A stretch of 47,883 nucleotides of DNA from Chara braunii (Eukaryota; Streptophyta; Charophyceae; Charales; Characeae). The number at the start of each line of letters is the position of its first letter. The stretch's first letter is position 1. The translations under genes and the position numbers were made by a program. The stretch lies in contig BFEA01000058.1 of assembly GCA_003427395.1 (NCBI GenBank), positions 364,039 through 411,921 on the forward strand. The letters run 5' to 3'. The notes beneath the pieces are model-generated. The model did not search any database. It saw nothing but the letters and a program-made list of their open reading frames with translations, and was not told where the DNA came from. This document shows positions 9,570-19,138 of the stretch, piece after piece.

Positions 9570-9620
9570 CAGTTCATCCATCATCCCGATTTTTACAATT
9601 GACCTGTTGGCACGATCGTG

Positions 9621-9621
9621 G

Positions 9622-9653
<32 letters not shown>

Positions 9654-9840
9654 AAATCAAGGCTCCATTCTATTTGTGGGGAGCAAAACATGCTGGGAAC
9701 CGGGCCCACCGTCCCTTATAAAATAAAATAGGATGAGAGATCGGGGCCCGGGTCCAACCAAAAACCAGCTACCAGGCGCCTTACCCGGCTTCGCTTGTAA
9801 GTTAACGGGTTGGAAATTGGGTCCAGCATCCCAAGAACCA
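9621..9840 (-). mobile_element. A-tailed short repeat, copy 1
   Basis: On the minus strand it contains GGATGCTGGACCCAATTTCC, then a second related block CCCGGTTCCCAGCATG, GCTCCCCACAAATAGAATGG and AGCC, ending in a ~27-base A-tract (plus poly-T 9621-9648). The core CAGCA-x-GCTCCCCAC-x-AATAGATGGAGC is shared with copies at 17329, 33297 and 33675. This copy has an internally repeated GGACCC/GGGCCC block not seen in the others. Confidence 0.65.
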
Positions 9841-9861
9841 CCCTAATGGTAGATCTGAAAT

Positions 9862-9957
9862 CAGCCTGTAGAGAACCTCTCAGCCTTGTGCCTGTCAGAT
9901 CTGCTTGTTCAGCCTGTAGAGAACCTCTCAGCCTTTTGCCTGTCAGATCTGCTTGTT
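9862..9957. repeat. 48-bp tandem duplication
   Basis: CAGCCTGTAGAGAACCTCTC starts at 9862 and again at 9910, with one mismatch (TTGTGCC/TTTTGCC) visible across the unit. A short plus frame reads it as a repeated peptide, but there is no other support for a gene. Confidence 0.92.
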
Positions 9958-10172
9958 CATCTAGTTACACAGGCAGGGACGGAGGATCCTAGCCAACGAC
10001 CATGTGAGCATGTTGATAATAGTTCCAGATCAAGTTACCACATAATGCAGTTCTGAAATGACTATATGATAACAGAGTACCATGTTTAGATCTTCTTTCA
10101 GAGCCAAGGACGAGTGCGGTTATTGCATAGGCGTCACTCGATAGGCTGACAGCCAAGGGGTGGTGATTGCTT
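9958..10172. other. Gene-free stretch; orphan TIR end at its right edge
   Basis: No gene is recognisable. At 10173 the sequence GGGCCTCGCCGCACTGCTC matches the left end of the GGGCCTCG TIR family, but no complementary right end was found downstream before the next element. Confidence 0.4.
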
Positions 10173-10280
10173 GGGCCTCGCCGCACTGCTCAGCACATGT
10201 GCAACATGGCAACGTATGTTCCCTTAGAACGTGGAAAGATACACCGCCTGTCCTAGCTTTTTTTTGTGATTTTGTTTTAT

Positions 10281-10737
10281 GGGGCTCGTTCGACACTCCT
10301 CGAGCGCATAAAGTCCCCGAGGAATTGTTCGTTCCACCTATCCTCGGGGATGCAGTCGGGAAAAAAAAAGTGAAAACACTCCGAAGGAAATTCCTTGGGC
10401 TCCGTGGATTCCCCAGCCATTTCTTCCTTTTACCCAAGGGACCTTGTGAGGTCCCTTGGGCAAAAGGAATCCGCGTTTCACGGAGAAGAGCGGGCACATG
10501 GGTAGAGAGACGTTACAACCGAGAATCTGGATCGTGGCGGCACCCTATTGGCTGAAGGCCTCAAACACATTTGATTTTTTTTTTCTTTTCTTTTTTCTTG
10601 TCTGACATCGTTCGAAGGAAATGTCCTCGGGCGACGTCCCCGAGGACAGGTGGAACGATGGTGGGAATTTCCTTGAAAACCCCCAAGGAAACTTCCTTCG
10701 GCCCCGAGGACGCCCCAAGGAGTGTCGAACGAGCCCC
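10281..10737. mobile_element. 457-bp foldback TIR element (TAT flanks)
   Basis: The ends are a perfect 20-bp inverted repeat, GGGGCTCGTTCGACACTCCT at 10281-10300 and its complement at 10718-10737. TAT flanks both sides (10278-10280 and 10738-10740). Interior complementarity continues in patches, for example CGTTCCACCTATCCTCGGGGA against a partner near 10635-10660, so the element folds along much of its length. GGGGCTCGTT-type ends and a 3-bp duplication suggest a Tourist/Harbinger-like element. No transposase. Open frames on both strands are incidental to the palindrome. Confidence 0.78.
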
Positions 10738-10766
10738 TATGTTTCAGCCCGCCATAGTTTTTTTTC

Positions 10767-10961
10767 GGGGTAACTACATGGGAGTCACAAAAACGAGTTC
10801 TAATTGCAGTATGGGTCAAGATACAGTTTGCAATTGCGATTCAGGCACCCTACCTGGCCAGAAAGCTGGGTTTTATACATTGCCTGAAGTGCAGTTCGAA
10901 ACTGTATCTTGGCTCATAGTGCAATTACAACTCGTTTTTGTGACTCCCACGTAGTTTCCCC
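10767..10961. mobile_element. ~195-bp foldback element, family F copy 1
   Basis: The ends GGGGTAACTACATGGGAGTC and GACTCCCACGTAGTTTCCCC are inverted complements. Arms of about 70-80 bp hold ACAAAAACGAGTT.TAATTGCA.TATG and AAGATACAGTTT. The centre is ACCTGGCCAGAAAGCTGGGT. Related copies lie at 32861, 44865 and 45071. Confidence 0.88.
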
Positions 10962-11162
10962 TTTTTTTTTTCTCATTTTGCGAGTGGTCCGGTGAGTCCC
11001 ACATCACAGTCATAACAGTCCAGATAGTCCCGGTGCTGCTGGTTTTTCTTTTTCCTTTTTGTTCTTCTCTTTTTTTTTTTAGTTCACCTTCCACTTAGGG
11101 CCTCGCCACACTACTCCCGACTTGGAGAAAATTTTCGGCAGCACTCCCAAGTGTCAAGCGGT

Positions 11163-12064
11163 CTCTGGCTTGTTGCAAGTTGCAATATACGGTATTATCC
11201 AGAGGAGTGGTGGAAAGCTTGTCGTCCCATTTTTCCAAAGTGCTCTCTCGCCCTTTTTTTTGAGAATTTTTTAACTGTTTCTCTTAGCTGGGCCACTCCA
11301 TGGTTGAACCATTCTACCACCGATTTTGCTTCATGTTTTTTGGACTGCCAATATTTCCAGTATTCTTTCACACACTGTTGGAATGTGTGCAATTTGATCA
11401 GCGATGTGTTGAGTTTGAAGAAATTGGGCCCGCTGTCAAACGGAGGACTTGAGACAAGGGCAATGGCGGTCATCTTATGGTCGAAAGACAGCGAGGGGCT
11501 AAAGGGCAGTATAGCCGCCTCTATCAGCGGGCCCGCCAAGTCATTGGAAAGGAGTATGAGATCAATTCTCGAATTTGACAGGCCCTCAGCCCCCCTGGCT
11601 CTAATACATGTGAATGCTTGCTTGATGGGTGTATGGTTTTGTACGAGTCCACCAGCTGAAGCTCTGCTATGAGCTGATTGAACATCAGAGTGTCAAGTCC
11701 ATGGTGTGGCAGTGACTGGGCCGGGCCATCCTGCAGAGATTGGCTTCTTCTGTCGACCACAGGGTCCGGTGCCAGGTTGAAATCGCCTGCCAGGATGAAA
11801 GGAGAGCCCTCAGGGAGTACACGAAGGAGCTGTAGGAAGAAGTCTGCTCTTTCTGTTGGCGTGTTGGGAGCATATACAGTCGCTAGGCATATCTCTTCGT
11901 CATCCCACCGGGCCTTGATAAGATATGGCCAGAATTATCGCGCCCTATCCATGTGTGTAGGATTGTCCAGCAAGTGGGTTTCTTGCACACACACGGCATT
12001 AGGCCAGTACGTGGGGTCATTCGATCGGATCATGTCCCATATTGCTTGTATTTTTAGTTGTGTT
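11163..12064 (-). pseudogene. LINE-2 endonuclease region, inverted copy
   Basis: On the minus strand this repeats the start of LINE-2 (12115-13189) with few differences; in one 120-base stretch I counted about six. It lacks about 120 bp between GGGCGCGATAATTCTGGCCAT and TTATCAAGGCCCGG that the other arm retains. It keeps the endonuclease motif as GDFNLAPDP, whereas the plus-strand arm has the substituted DDFD. The downstream linker reads SFDHKMTAIALV (an SDH-type block) and FQQCVKEYW. Frameshifts separate these pieces. The copy ends abruptly at 11163, inside the left end of the TIR-bounded segment. Confidence 0.88.
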
Positions 12065-12114
12065 GCGATCCAGTAATGTGAATGGGTTTGCGATCCATTA
12101 ATGTGAATGGGTTG
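12065..12114 (+). repeat. 25-bp tandem duplication at the inversion centre
   Basis: GCGATCCAGTAATGTGAATG and GCGATCCATTAATGTGAATG begin at 12065 and 12090. The unit encodes the RSINVNG start of the LINE endonuclease. It lies exactly between the two inverted LINE arms. Confidence 0.9.
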
Positions 12115-13187
12115 GTAGCCTCAACACAACCAAAAATGCGAGCAATATGGGACATGATCCGGTCGAATGACCCCACTTACTGGCCTGATGCCGTGTGTGT
12201 GCAAGAAACCCACTTGCTGGACAATCCTGCACACATGGATAGGGCGCGACAAATCTGGTCATATTAAGCCTACGACACTCATTCTAAGCACTACCATTCT
12301 GCAAGAGTAACAATTTGGCTCTCACCCACATCGAGACTCAAACCTTTTGAGGTTTTGAGGGAGTCCGACGAGATTCACGGTAGATGGCTGCTTATCAAGG
12401 CCCGGTGGAATGACGAAGCGATATGCCTGGCGACTGTATATGCTCCCAACACGCCGACAGAAAGAGCAAACTTCTTCCTACAGCTCCTTCGTGTACTCCC
12501 TGCGGGCTCTCCTCTCATCCTGGCAGACGATTTCGACCTGGCACCAGACCCCGCGGTCGACAGAAGAAGCTAATCTCTGCAGAATGGCCCGACCCAGTCA
12601 CTGCCACACCATGGACTTGACACTCTGATGTTCAATCAGCTCATAGCAGAGCTTTGGTGGACTCATACAGAACCATACACCCCACCAAGCAAGCATTCAC
12701 ATGTATTAGAGCCAGGGGGGCTGAGGGTCTGTCAAATTCGAGAATTGATCTCATACTCCTTTCCAATGACTTGGCGGGTCTGCTGATAGAGGCGACTATA
12801 CTGCCCTTTAGCCCCTCGCTGTCTTTCAACCATAAGATGACCGCCATTGCCCTTGTCTCAAGTCCTCCGTTTGACAGGGGGCCCAGTTTCTTCAAACTCA
12901 ACACATCACTGATCAAATTGCACACATTCCAACAGTGTGTGAAAGAATACTGGGAATATTGGCAGTCCAAAAACCATGAAGCAAAATCGGTGGTAGAATG
13001 GTTCAACCATGGAGTGGCCCAACTAAGAGAAACAGTTAAAAATTTCTCAATAAAAAGGGCGAGAGAGAGGAAAGCGGTTGTGAAAGAACTTCTCAGCACT
13101 TTGGAAAAATGGGACGACAAGCTTTCCACCACTCCTCTGGATAATACCGTATATTGCAACTTGCAACAAGCCAGAGACTGCCTATAA
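12082..13187 (+). pseudogene. LINE-2 endonuclease and linker (broken)
   Basis: Starts MGLRSINVNGL and has CVQETHLL (the Glu-containing QETH motif), WLLIKARWNDEAICLATVYAPN, then LILADDFDLAPDP, where the inverted arm has GDFNLAPDP. Two residues of the GDFN motif are therefore altered here. TAA at 12265-12267 and TAG-type breaks at 12573 interrupt it. From 12654 another register gives SNSRIDLILLSN (the SRID motif) and SFNHKM at the SDH position, then a helical linker with KNFSIKRARERKAVVKELL. The product would be a target-nicking endonuclease in an intact element, but this copy cannot encode one. Confidence 0.87.
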
Positions 13188-13259
13188 GAACACCTCGAAG
13201 CCCAAGCGGAGGCTTGGAGAATCCAAGTCAAAATCAAGCGTACCCACACAAACGGGACT

Positions 13260-14357
13260 ATGGCAAAAACCTTCTTCCACAAGGCAAATGTCAAGGCGAA
13301 GCAAACCGCCGTGGTTTCGCTCAAACACCCGCTGCACGATAATAGCCCCCAGGCTACTAACCCATACCTGGTTACAGAATACACTGTAAAATATTACCAA
13401 GACTTGTTCACTTCCAAGACATCTCAAAGGCCAGCGGACAGTGTCACGAATACGAGGCGACAACTCATGCAGAGCCTCGAATCAGTCTTCTCACCGGAAC
13501 ACCGGGCTGCACTTGAACATCCGCTGACCCGAGCTGAGATCTATATGGCCCTTCACCAAATGGACGACGAGAAAACACCTGGTATGGACTCGTTCCCTAA
13601 GGAATTCTGGTTAGCCATTTGGGACGTATTTCAAACAGATCTTTTATATTATATAAATGCGGTCGAGACAGATGGCACGTTCGGAGGCCTCCTCAACGAA
13701 GGGGTTACCACCCTCCTCTACAAAAAGGGCGCAAAGAATGAGGTCAGAAATTACAGACCTATAACTCTTTTGTTGGTCCCCTACAAAATGGTGGCAAAGA
13801 CACTGACAAACCGCACGCTCCCCCACATGATACACCTCATTCACCCCGACTAATCCGGGTTCATACCAGAAAGGATTATACAAGATAATATCCTTCTCGT
13901 GAATGAGACGATCAAATACGCAAGGCAAAGAAAGAAGGAAGCGACGGTCCTCTTTATTGACTTTGAAAAAACCTATGATCACGTGGATTGGGTCTTTCTG
14001 GACCTGTGCATGCAAAAAATGAACTTTGGCCCAAATTTTAGGAGATGGGTGAATACCTTCACAGAACGGCGACAACTAACATTATGGTGAACGACCATCT
14101 ATCCACCCTTCCCGCTCCACCGATCGGTCAGACAGGGCGATCTCATTGCCCCGCTATTGTTCGTTATCGTGATGGAGGCCCTGGCCACGGCCATCAGAGC
14201 TAATTCGCAGATAGAGAAGATTGATGTGCCTGAAATCCCACACAGTCGTATCCCCGTCACATCGCTCTTTGCTGACGATCTAACAGTGCTAATCAAGGTC
14301 ACCCCTTCCTCTCTGCAGGCATTAGTCGCCACCATACAAACGCTCTCATTAGCGTAA
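13260..14357 (+). pseudogene. LINE-2 reverse transcriptase (broken)
   Basis: RT blocks in order: MDDEKTPGMDSFPKEFW, TTLLYKKGAKNEVRNYRPIT, PYKMVAKTLTNR, LFIDFEKTYDHVDW (first catalytic Asp), an indel near 14088-14100 in the region of the RQGDLIAPLLFVIVMEAL block, then TSLFADDLTVLI with an intact FADD. The TAA at 13851-13853 lies in HPD-stop-SGF, where LINE-3 reads HSDQLGF. A CAA to TAA change is therefore indicated. The register is otherwise the same from 13260 to 14357. Confidence 0.9.
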
Positions 14358-16478
14358 GATATGGTTGTGAACTGGGGTTCCAAAACGGAGGGGTGGTGTC
14401 CACCCCCAAGACCTCGGCCCCCCTTCGGACCCGGCTATAGCTTGGAAACCAAAGCAGGACTCGGAGGCCATACTGATACTGGGAGTGTGGCTTACAGCGC
14501 TGGGCCCCCCACCCGATCATGGAGCCTCCTTGGTCGAGGAGGCCCTCAGGAAAATGGCCAGGTGGAGGGGTCTGCACACCTCAATAGTTGGAAGGGCCTT
14601 CACCCTCAACACCGCAATCTTCTCTGCTATATGGTATAAAGCGGCGTGCTAGCCGATTCCGCCCAAACAGCTTCGGAGACTGAGGAAGGCGGCAACAGCA
14701 TATGTATGGAAAATCTATCACGAGGACCCCACGTTCTTGTCCAGAGTGGCGTGGGAAACCATAGCCCAACCTCGAGCGAAAGGGGGGTTGGCAATCTTAG
14801 AACCGCAAGACCAACTGAAAGCGCTATCCTTTAAAATCATCACCCGTTTGTTGATGGGAAACCATGTCTTGTGGGCGCCCTACGCCCACATTTAGGTTGC
14901 CAATCTTGGTCCCCCCTCGCCTTTGGAAAGGAAAGTCCACCCACTGCGATGGCTAACCAATCCAGCATGATGGATCCCTGGGCCAAACGCGTCAACAACT
15001 CTGTCTCCCGAACATGTCCAAACAAGAAACGGTATAATAAACGATTCATTGTGGCCCAACATGGTGAAACTTTGGAGAGCGATGGGTCCTAAACGCATAC
15101 CCCCCCCCTTGCGGTGGCACGAGATAGTGAGACAACTGATGTTTGACAACCCCTCATTTGCGATGACCAAGGGAGGTCATTCCATCTGATGAAACGCTCG
15201 CAATGGAGACAATGGGTCGCCAAAGGGGTTTTCACTGTGGGGGATATTTGGAACTTCAAACGGGGAGCATGGAAAATGGCTAATCAAATTAACGATCAGC
15301 TAAGATATGTCAGGCACAGACAATAAAAGTTGGAACATCTCCAAGAAGCCGTACCTCTTGCATGGGTCCCGCCCCTGAAAAAAGGCCCTTCGATTGAACA
15401 AGGGGACTGGGTAGTTCAGTGGGCCCAAACTGGACCCCCATGCCTGATTAGCAAAGTGGCAGGAGTACTAACTGCTTAGACAGCCTAGCTGGAAGCATAC
15501 GACATAACCTCCCCGGGGACCTCATACTCCGTGCTGCAAAGAAACCAAGAACGGGACACAGTCCAAAACTGGGTGAGCCTGGTTAGAGTACGGGTGTTAG
15601 AAAGTACAGACCACTTCCTTGTGTTTCAGCCCTGCTCTCCTATCTCAGCCCTCCCTTTTGACCCGGCAGAATGACATTGGCCCCAGATCGGAGTTGTCGC
15701 CCCGGTTAAACCATGGGACTATACGGTCCAACAGGGATACCGAGTCGTACACAAGACGCAGTCCACAGGAAAGACAATGCAAAAAAGGTGGGAGAAAGAC
15801 TCAATCCTACCGCCATGGGACCTGGCAGATTTCAAATGAGCCAGATATTCGCACATGATACCGACATCCCACCGAGCACTCCAATGGCAGATTTTGTATC
15901 GTTGTCTGCCCATCCCAGACTGGCTCGTCTCGAGGACTGATTACTGGGTTGCCCCATGGTGACCCAGATTTGGAGATGGTGGGATGGGGCTTGGACTCGC
16001 CTTACCGAAATTCCTGCTCCTGGGGAACCCGTCGACCCCCCAGATAGACTGGACCCCATATGAGAGGAATTTGTTTCATACCACAAGAATGGAACTCTTG
16101 ATGCTAGCTTGGAGGGTACGCTGCTCATTTGAGAGAAAGCAACACAACTTCACCGCCCCTCATGCAAAAGAGCACCTGTCACAGTATCTCGTGGGAAGGG
16201 TAAGAGCAGTGTGGGATCACACCAAGCAACAAATCCAGAAAATAAAGGTCGACCCCGCCCTCACAGCAGTACAAAAACAGAACAAGGAGCTGGAACTGAT
16301 GACCGGATTTACAGAAGAATGGTTGGGCCCAAAGAGAGCTATGGCGGATCTGCAAGGCTCCCAACTCCGATGGAAGAACTGGAGGATTGATGAACACGAA
16401 TGGTCCCTCAAGCCTTATTCTCACTTCGTAATCCCATTTGCGGCAACCCCCCCCTCCTTTGTATTGCTCCCGGGATGA
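14358..16478 (+). pseudogene. LINE-2 post-RT region (heavily broken)
   Basis: Homology to LINE-3 continues in pieces in several registers: MVVNWGSKTEGW at 14361, a FLSRVAWETIAQP-like block near 14740-14770 (LINE-3: VSWETIIQP), KKGPSIEQGDWVVQ near 15380 (LINE-3: KKGPTLLQGDWVV), PLPFDPAE near 15650, and a final open piece at 15984-16478 with LTRMELLMLAW-like and FTEEWLGPKRAM sequence. Stops and frameshifts are frequent. The C-x2-C zinc motif seen in LINE-3 is not clearly preserved. The long minus-strand frames over this region are antisense shadows. Confidence 0.75.
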
Positions 16479-16580
16479 ACTCACATACACACCTCTGCCC
16501 CCTCCCACGGTCTGGCCGCCCACCTCTCCCCCCTCCCACTGCCCGCCCGACCCCCTCTCCCCTTCCCCCTCCCCCCGCGC
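16446..16580. repeat. C-rich pyrimidine tract
   Basis: Long runs of C with CT and CCT units on the plus strand (for example CCCCCCCTCC and CCCCTTCCCCCTCCCCCC) immediately after the LINE-2 coding end. The minus-strand Gly/Glu-rich frame through it is low complexity. Confidence 0.8.
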
Positions 16581-16910
16581 CCGAAGATGGGAAACGCTAC
16601 GACTGAGAACATACCTGAGGATGATTACCGAAAATGGACAGCAGTCGAAGAAGCTCGAAGACACAAGGAAGACCGGGTTGGTTCGACTGTTAGGGATGGC
16701 TGCAGGATGCAACATCATTGCATCAAGAGCGCAAAATTCGGAATGGTGACCCGGATAGGAGATGCGATGGTCAGATGAAGGGCGGCTTATGAGCTCCTTT
16801 TTCCACACATCACCCACCTGCCATCTTGCATCATAGTGGCTTACAAAGCTCACTACACTGACGGCCTTCAGGCTGTACGGGCCGCTCCACAAAAGGTTTT
16901 GGGTTTAAGC

Positions 16911-17150
16911 AGGGTTTAAGTAGGGTTTTCATCAGGATTTGTGGGATGACAACCACAGGGTTTTGGGTTTGAAATAGGTTTGAAATAGAAGTAAATATGG
17001 ACTTTAAAACCAGGTTTTCACATAGGGTTTTGGGTTTAAGTAGGGTTTTGATCAGGATTTGTGGGATGACAACCACAGGGTTTTGGGTTTGAAATAGGTT
17101 TGAAATAGGAGTGAATATGGACTTTAAAACCAGGTTTTTAATGTTGATAA
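16911..17150. repeat. 120-bp tandem repeat, two copies
   Basis: The exact period is 120 bp: GATTTGTGGGATGACAACCA starts at 16936 and 17056, with only a few mismatches across the unit. Sub-motifs GGGTTTTGGGTTTGAAATAG and TTTAAGTAGGGTTTT are vaguely telomere-like but not a telomere array. Confidence 0.95.
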
Positions 17151-17328
17151 TTACATAGTAGCAACAAAATAGGGGGGTTGCAAAATTGGGCAGGTCGTCA
17201 TCAAACTCGCTCCAGAAAGGGATGGGTAACATTAGCAGCTCCGAGGGAACATGGGAGTCCTGGGTTCTATGAGATAACTTGGCTACAGCCTTGGAAACAA
17301 CAGCAAACTCTGTGTTACAAAGATGTAT

Positions 17329-17482
17329 AAATGGGACGCTGGACCCACTTTCAAGCAGGTATTGCTCCCCATCAATAGATGGAGCACCCCGACAGCCTAG
17401 CCCTCGATCCTGGCGGTTCTCTCACCACCGCTGGGAAGGAAGGCTTATGCAGGGGCTATTTAAAAAAAAAAAAAAAAAAAAA
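17329..17482 (+). mobile_element. A-tailed short repeat, copy 2
   Basis: GGGACGCTGGACCCACTTTC, AGCAGGTATTGCTCCCCATC and AATAGATGGAGC are followed by ~80 bp and a ~22-base A-tract (17461-17482). It matches the copies at 33675 (plus) and 33297 and 9621 (minus). On the opposite strand the segment near the A-tract contains GCGGTGGTGAGAGAACC, similar to a tRNA D-arm. Confidence 0.8.
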
Positions 17483-17656
17483 GACTCAAAAATCCACCAC
17501 TCTCGAAATCTAAGGTTGGCAGAAGGCGCGTTCGGATGGAGAATGATAGGGATAGTAACTTGTTCTACACGAATTTCCATTTCATACTTCGGGAGGGTTT
17601 GGGAGTTCTCGAGCCCATCGGCCGAGGTCTCCCGAAATCACACTTTTGCACGCTGG

Positions 17657-17685
<29 letters not shown>
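17657..17685. repeat. A-tract (~29 bases)
   Basis: Uninterrupted A run between unique sequences containing TCCCGAAATCAC and GATTTCGGGAGTGAT, which are inverted complements around it. This gives a local hairpin with an A-rich loop. Confidence 0.9.
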
Positions 17686-17687
<2 letters not shown>

Positions 17688-17785
17688 GGATTTCGGGAGT
17701 GATCTTGGAATCTAAACCCTACACACTACTTTTGGGAGTGAGTGCGGCAATGCTCGGCTCCCAAAAATGGCCAAGTAGGGAGTAC

Positions 17786-17819
17786 TGTGGCGAGGCCCTT
17801 GATCAAGGGCCTCGTCACA
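17786..17819. repeat. Palindromic junction of two GGGCCTCG termini
   Basis: GTGGCGAGGCCCT, TGATCA and AGGGCCTCGTCAC form a near-perfect 32-nt palindrome with one mismatched pair. The left half is the right end of the 11097-17799 segment. The right half is a new left-type end (17806 onward, AGGGCCTCGTCACATCACTC) with no right-end partner found in the window. Confidence 0.85.
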
Positions 17820-17918
17820 TCACTCTCGAATCTCGAAAAAATTTGAGGGTTGTCAGAACATTTCGAGAGCGCGGTTTTCGAGAGAGGGCGGTTTTCGAGA
17901 GAAAAAGGTCCTTCGTCG

Positions 17919-19126
17919 CACAGTTGGAGGAATGGGACAAGTACCTTATGGAAAATCCGTTGGACATCCCCACCTTCTAGGTTCTCCAGAGGACTAGGGC
18001 ACAACTCCAATAATACCTCGATGACCAAGCAAAGAAATGGCGGATCCAAGCCAAAATTAACAAAAATGTCACCGAAGGCATGATGTCCTAAGCCTTCTTT
18101 AACAAAGCAAAGGCAAGGCACAGACAAAATACAGTGCCCTCTCTCAAACACCCCTTCGACGGGGCGCAACCTGTGGCCAATAACGCCTACCGGATTGTGG
18201 AATATGCCTCAACATACTATAAACACTTGTTTACATCAGAGATGTTTACGACGAACCAGCAGCCGCTGGAAGCAGCCAGAACATCCCTATTGGAGGCTTT
18301 GCCGGCTCTGTTATCCTCACAGCAAATAAACCTTTTGGAGTCCCCCCTCACCCCCGCAGGCCTTCTCAAGGCTCTTTAAGATATGGATGATGACAAGACC
18401 CCTGGTCTTGATGCGTTCCCTAAAGAGTTTTGGTTGCATTTCTAGGATGTGTTCGCCACGGACTTCGTCGACTACGTGAATGCGGTATTTCACGAGGAAT
18501 CTTTCGGGGATATGATGGGTAAAGGGGTGACTACGCTGCTTTACAAAAAGGGAGACAAGGAGGAGATCCGCAATTACCGCCCTATCACCCTCCTGCCGGT
18601 TCCCTACAAAATAGTGGCAAAAGCATTGGCCAGCAGGCTCCTGCCGCACCTGCCACACCTTATCCATTCGGATCAATTAGGCTTTATGCCCCATCGGAAC
18701 ATACAGGACAATATCATGTTGGTTAACGAAACGATCAGGTACGCATGCCAGGTGGACGCAGCGATCCTATTCATCGACTTTGAGAAAGTGTATGATCACG
18801 TGGATTGGGATTTTTTGCAGATGTGTCTTCACAAGATGCACTTTGGTCCCCTTTTCTGCAGATGGATCGACATACTACATCGAACAGCAACCACTAACAT
18901 CTCACTAAATGGCCACCTGGCGGCTCCGTTCCGGCTACAGAGATCTGTACGCCAAGGGAACCCGATTGCCCTGATGCTGTTCGTTTTGGTGATGGAGGCC
19001 CTTGCAGCAATGATCAGGTCGAATCCGGACATCCAAAAAATCGACGTCCAGGAAATACCGGACCACCTTATCCCCACCACCTCATTGTTTGTCGATGATC
19101 TCACGGTCCTGTTCAGGGCCAACTAA
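17919..19126 (+). pseudogene. LINE-3 reverse transcriptase (nonsense-riddled)
   Basis: Blocks: SLKHPFDGAQ, MDDDKTPGLDAFPKEFW, TTLLYKKGDKEEIRNYRPIT, PYKIVAKALASRLL, DQLGFMPHRNIQDNI, AAILFIDFEKVYDHVDW, LQRSVRQGNPIALMLFVLVM and TSLFVDDLTVLF. The catalytic box is FVDD instead of the FADD of LINE-2. In-frame stops occur at 17978, 18011, 18089, 18377, 18443 and 19124. Two are diagnostic by comparison with LINE-2: 18377 (LINE-2 ALHQMDDE, Gln) and 18443 (LINE-2 WLAIWDVF, Trp). The segment 18449-19126 (225 codons) is fully open and covers most of the polymerase core, but lacks the N-terminal finger region. Confidence 0.92.
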
Positions 19127-19138
19127 CAGAGCTTCTAG

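Larger units (their letters stand above)
12082..16480 (+). mobile_element. LINE-2: non-LTR retrotransposon copy, broken
   Basis: Plus-strand LINE ORF2 from the endonuclease start (SINVNGL) to a C-terminal segment ending near 16478, about 4.4 kb. It is related to LINE-3: the RT blocks align almost residue for residue. The coding register changes between 12573 and 12654 and is then mostly maintained, with stops and small frameshifts, for example near 14090 and through 14400-15900. The 3' side passes into a C-rich tract (16446-16580). No poly(A) tail or target duplication was identified. Confidence 0.88.
11097..17799. mobile_element. 6.7-kb segment bounded by ~29-bp TIRs, containing LINE-2
   Basis: The left end AGGGCCTCGCCACACTACTC (11097-11125) matches the complement of the right end (17771-17799) at about 27 of 29 positions. 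Flanks are TTA on the left and TTG on the right. The ends resemble the 7343-7798 element. Inside are ~66 bp before an inverted LINE arm (11163), the LINE-2 body, a 120-bp tandem repeat, an A-tailed repeat, and ~300 bp of unique sequence before the right end. No transposase is visible. The simplest reading is a short GGGCC-type element enlarged by nested LINE and SINE-like insertions. Mobilisation as one unit cannot be shown. Confidence 0.6.

Noticed and set aside
12641-13384. 247-codon minus-strand frame, and its counterpart 11151-11672 on the plus strand
   Set aside because: Both are antisense to the LINE-2 endonuclease and linker. They are conserved with each other only because the arms are an inverted duplication.
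16179-16892. 237-codon minus-strand frame
   Set aside because: Antisense to the LINE-2 tail and kept open by the C-rich tract, giving a Gly/Glu/Arg low-complexity segment.
16895-17150. Interstitial telomere array
   Set aside because: The G/T words are irregular and the period is 120 bp, not a 7-8-bp telomere unit.
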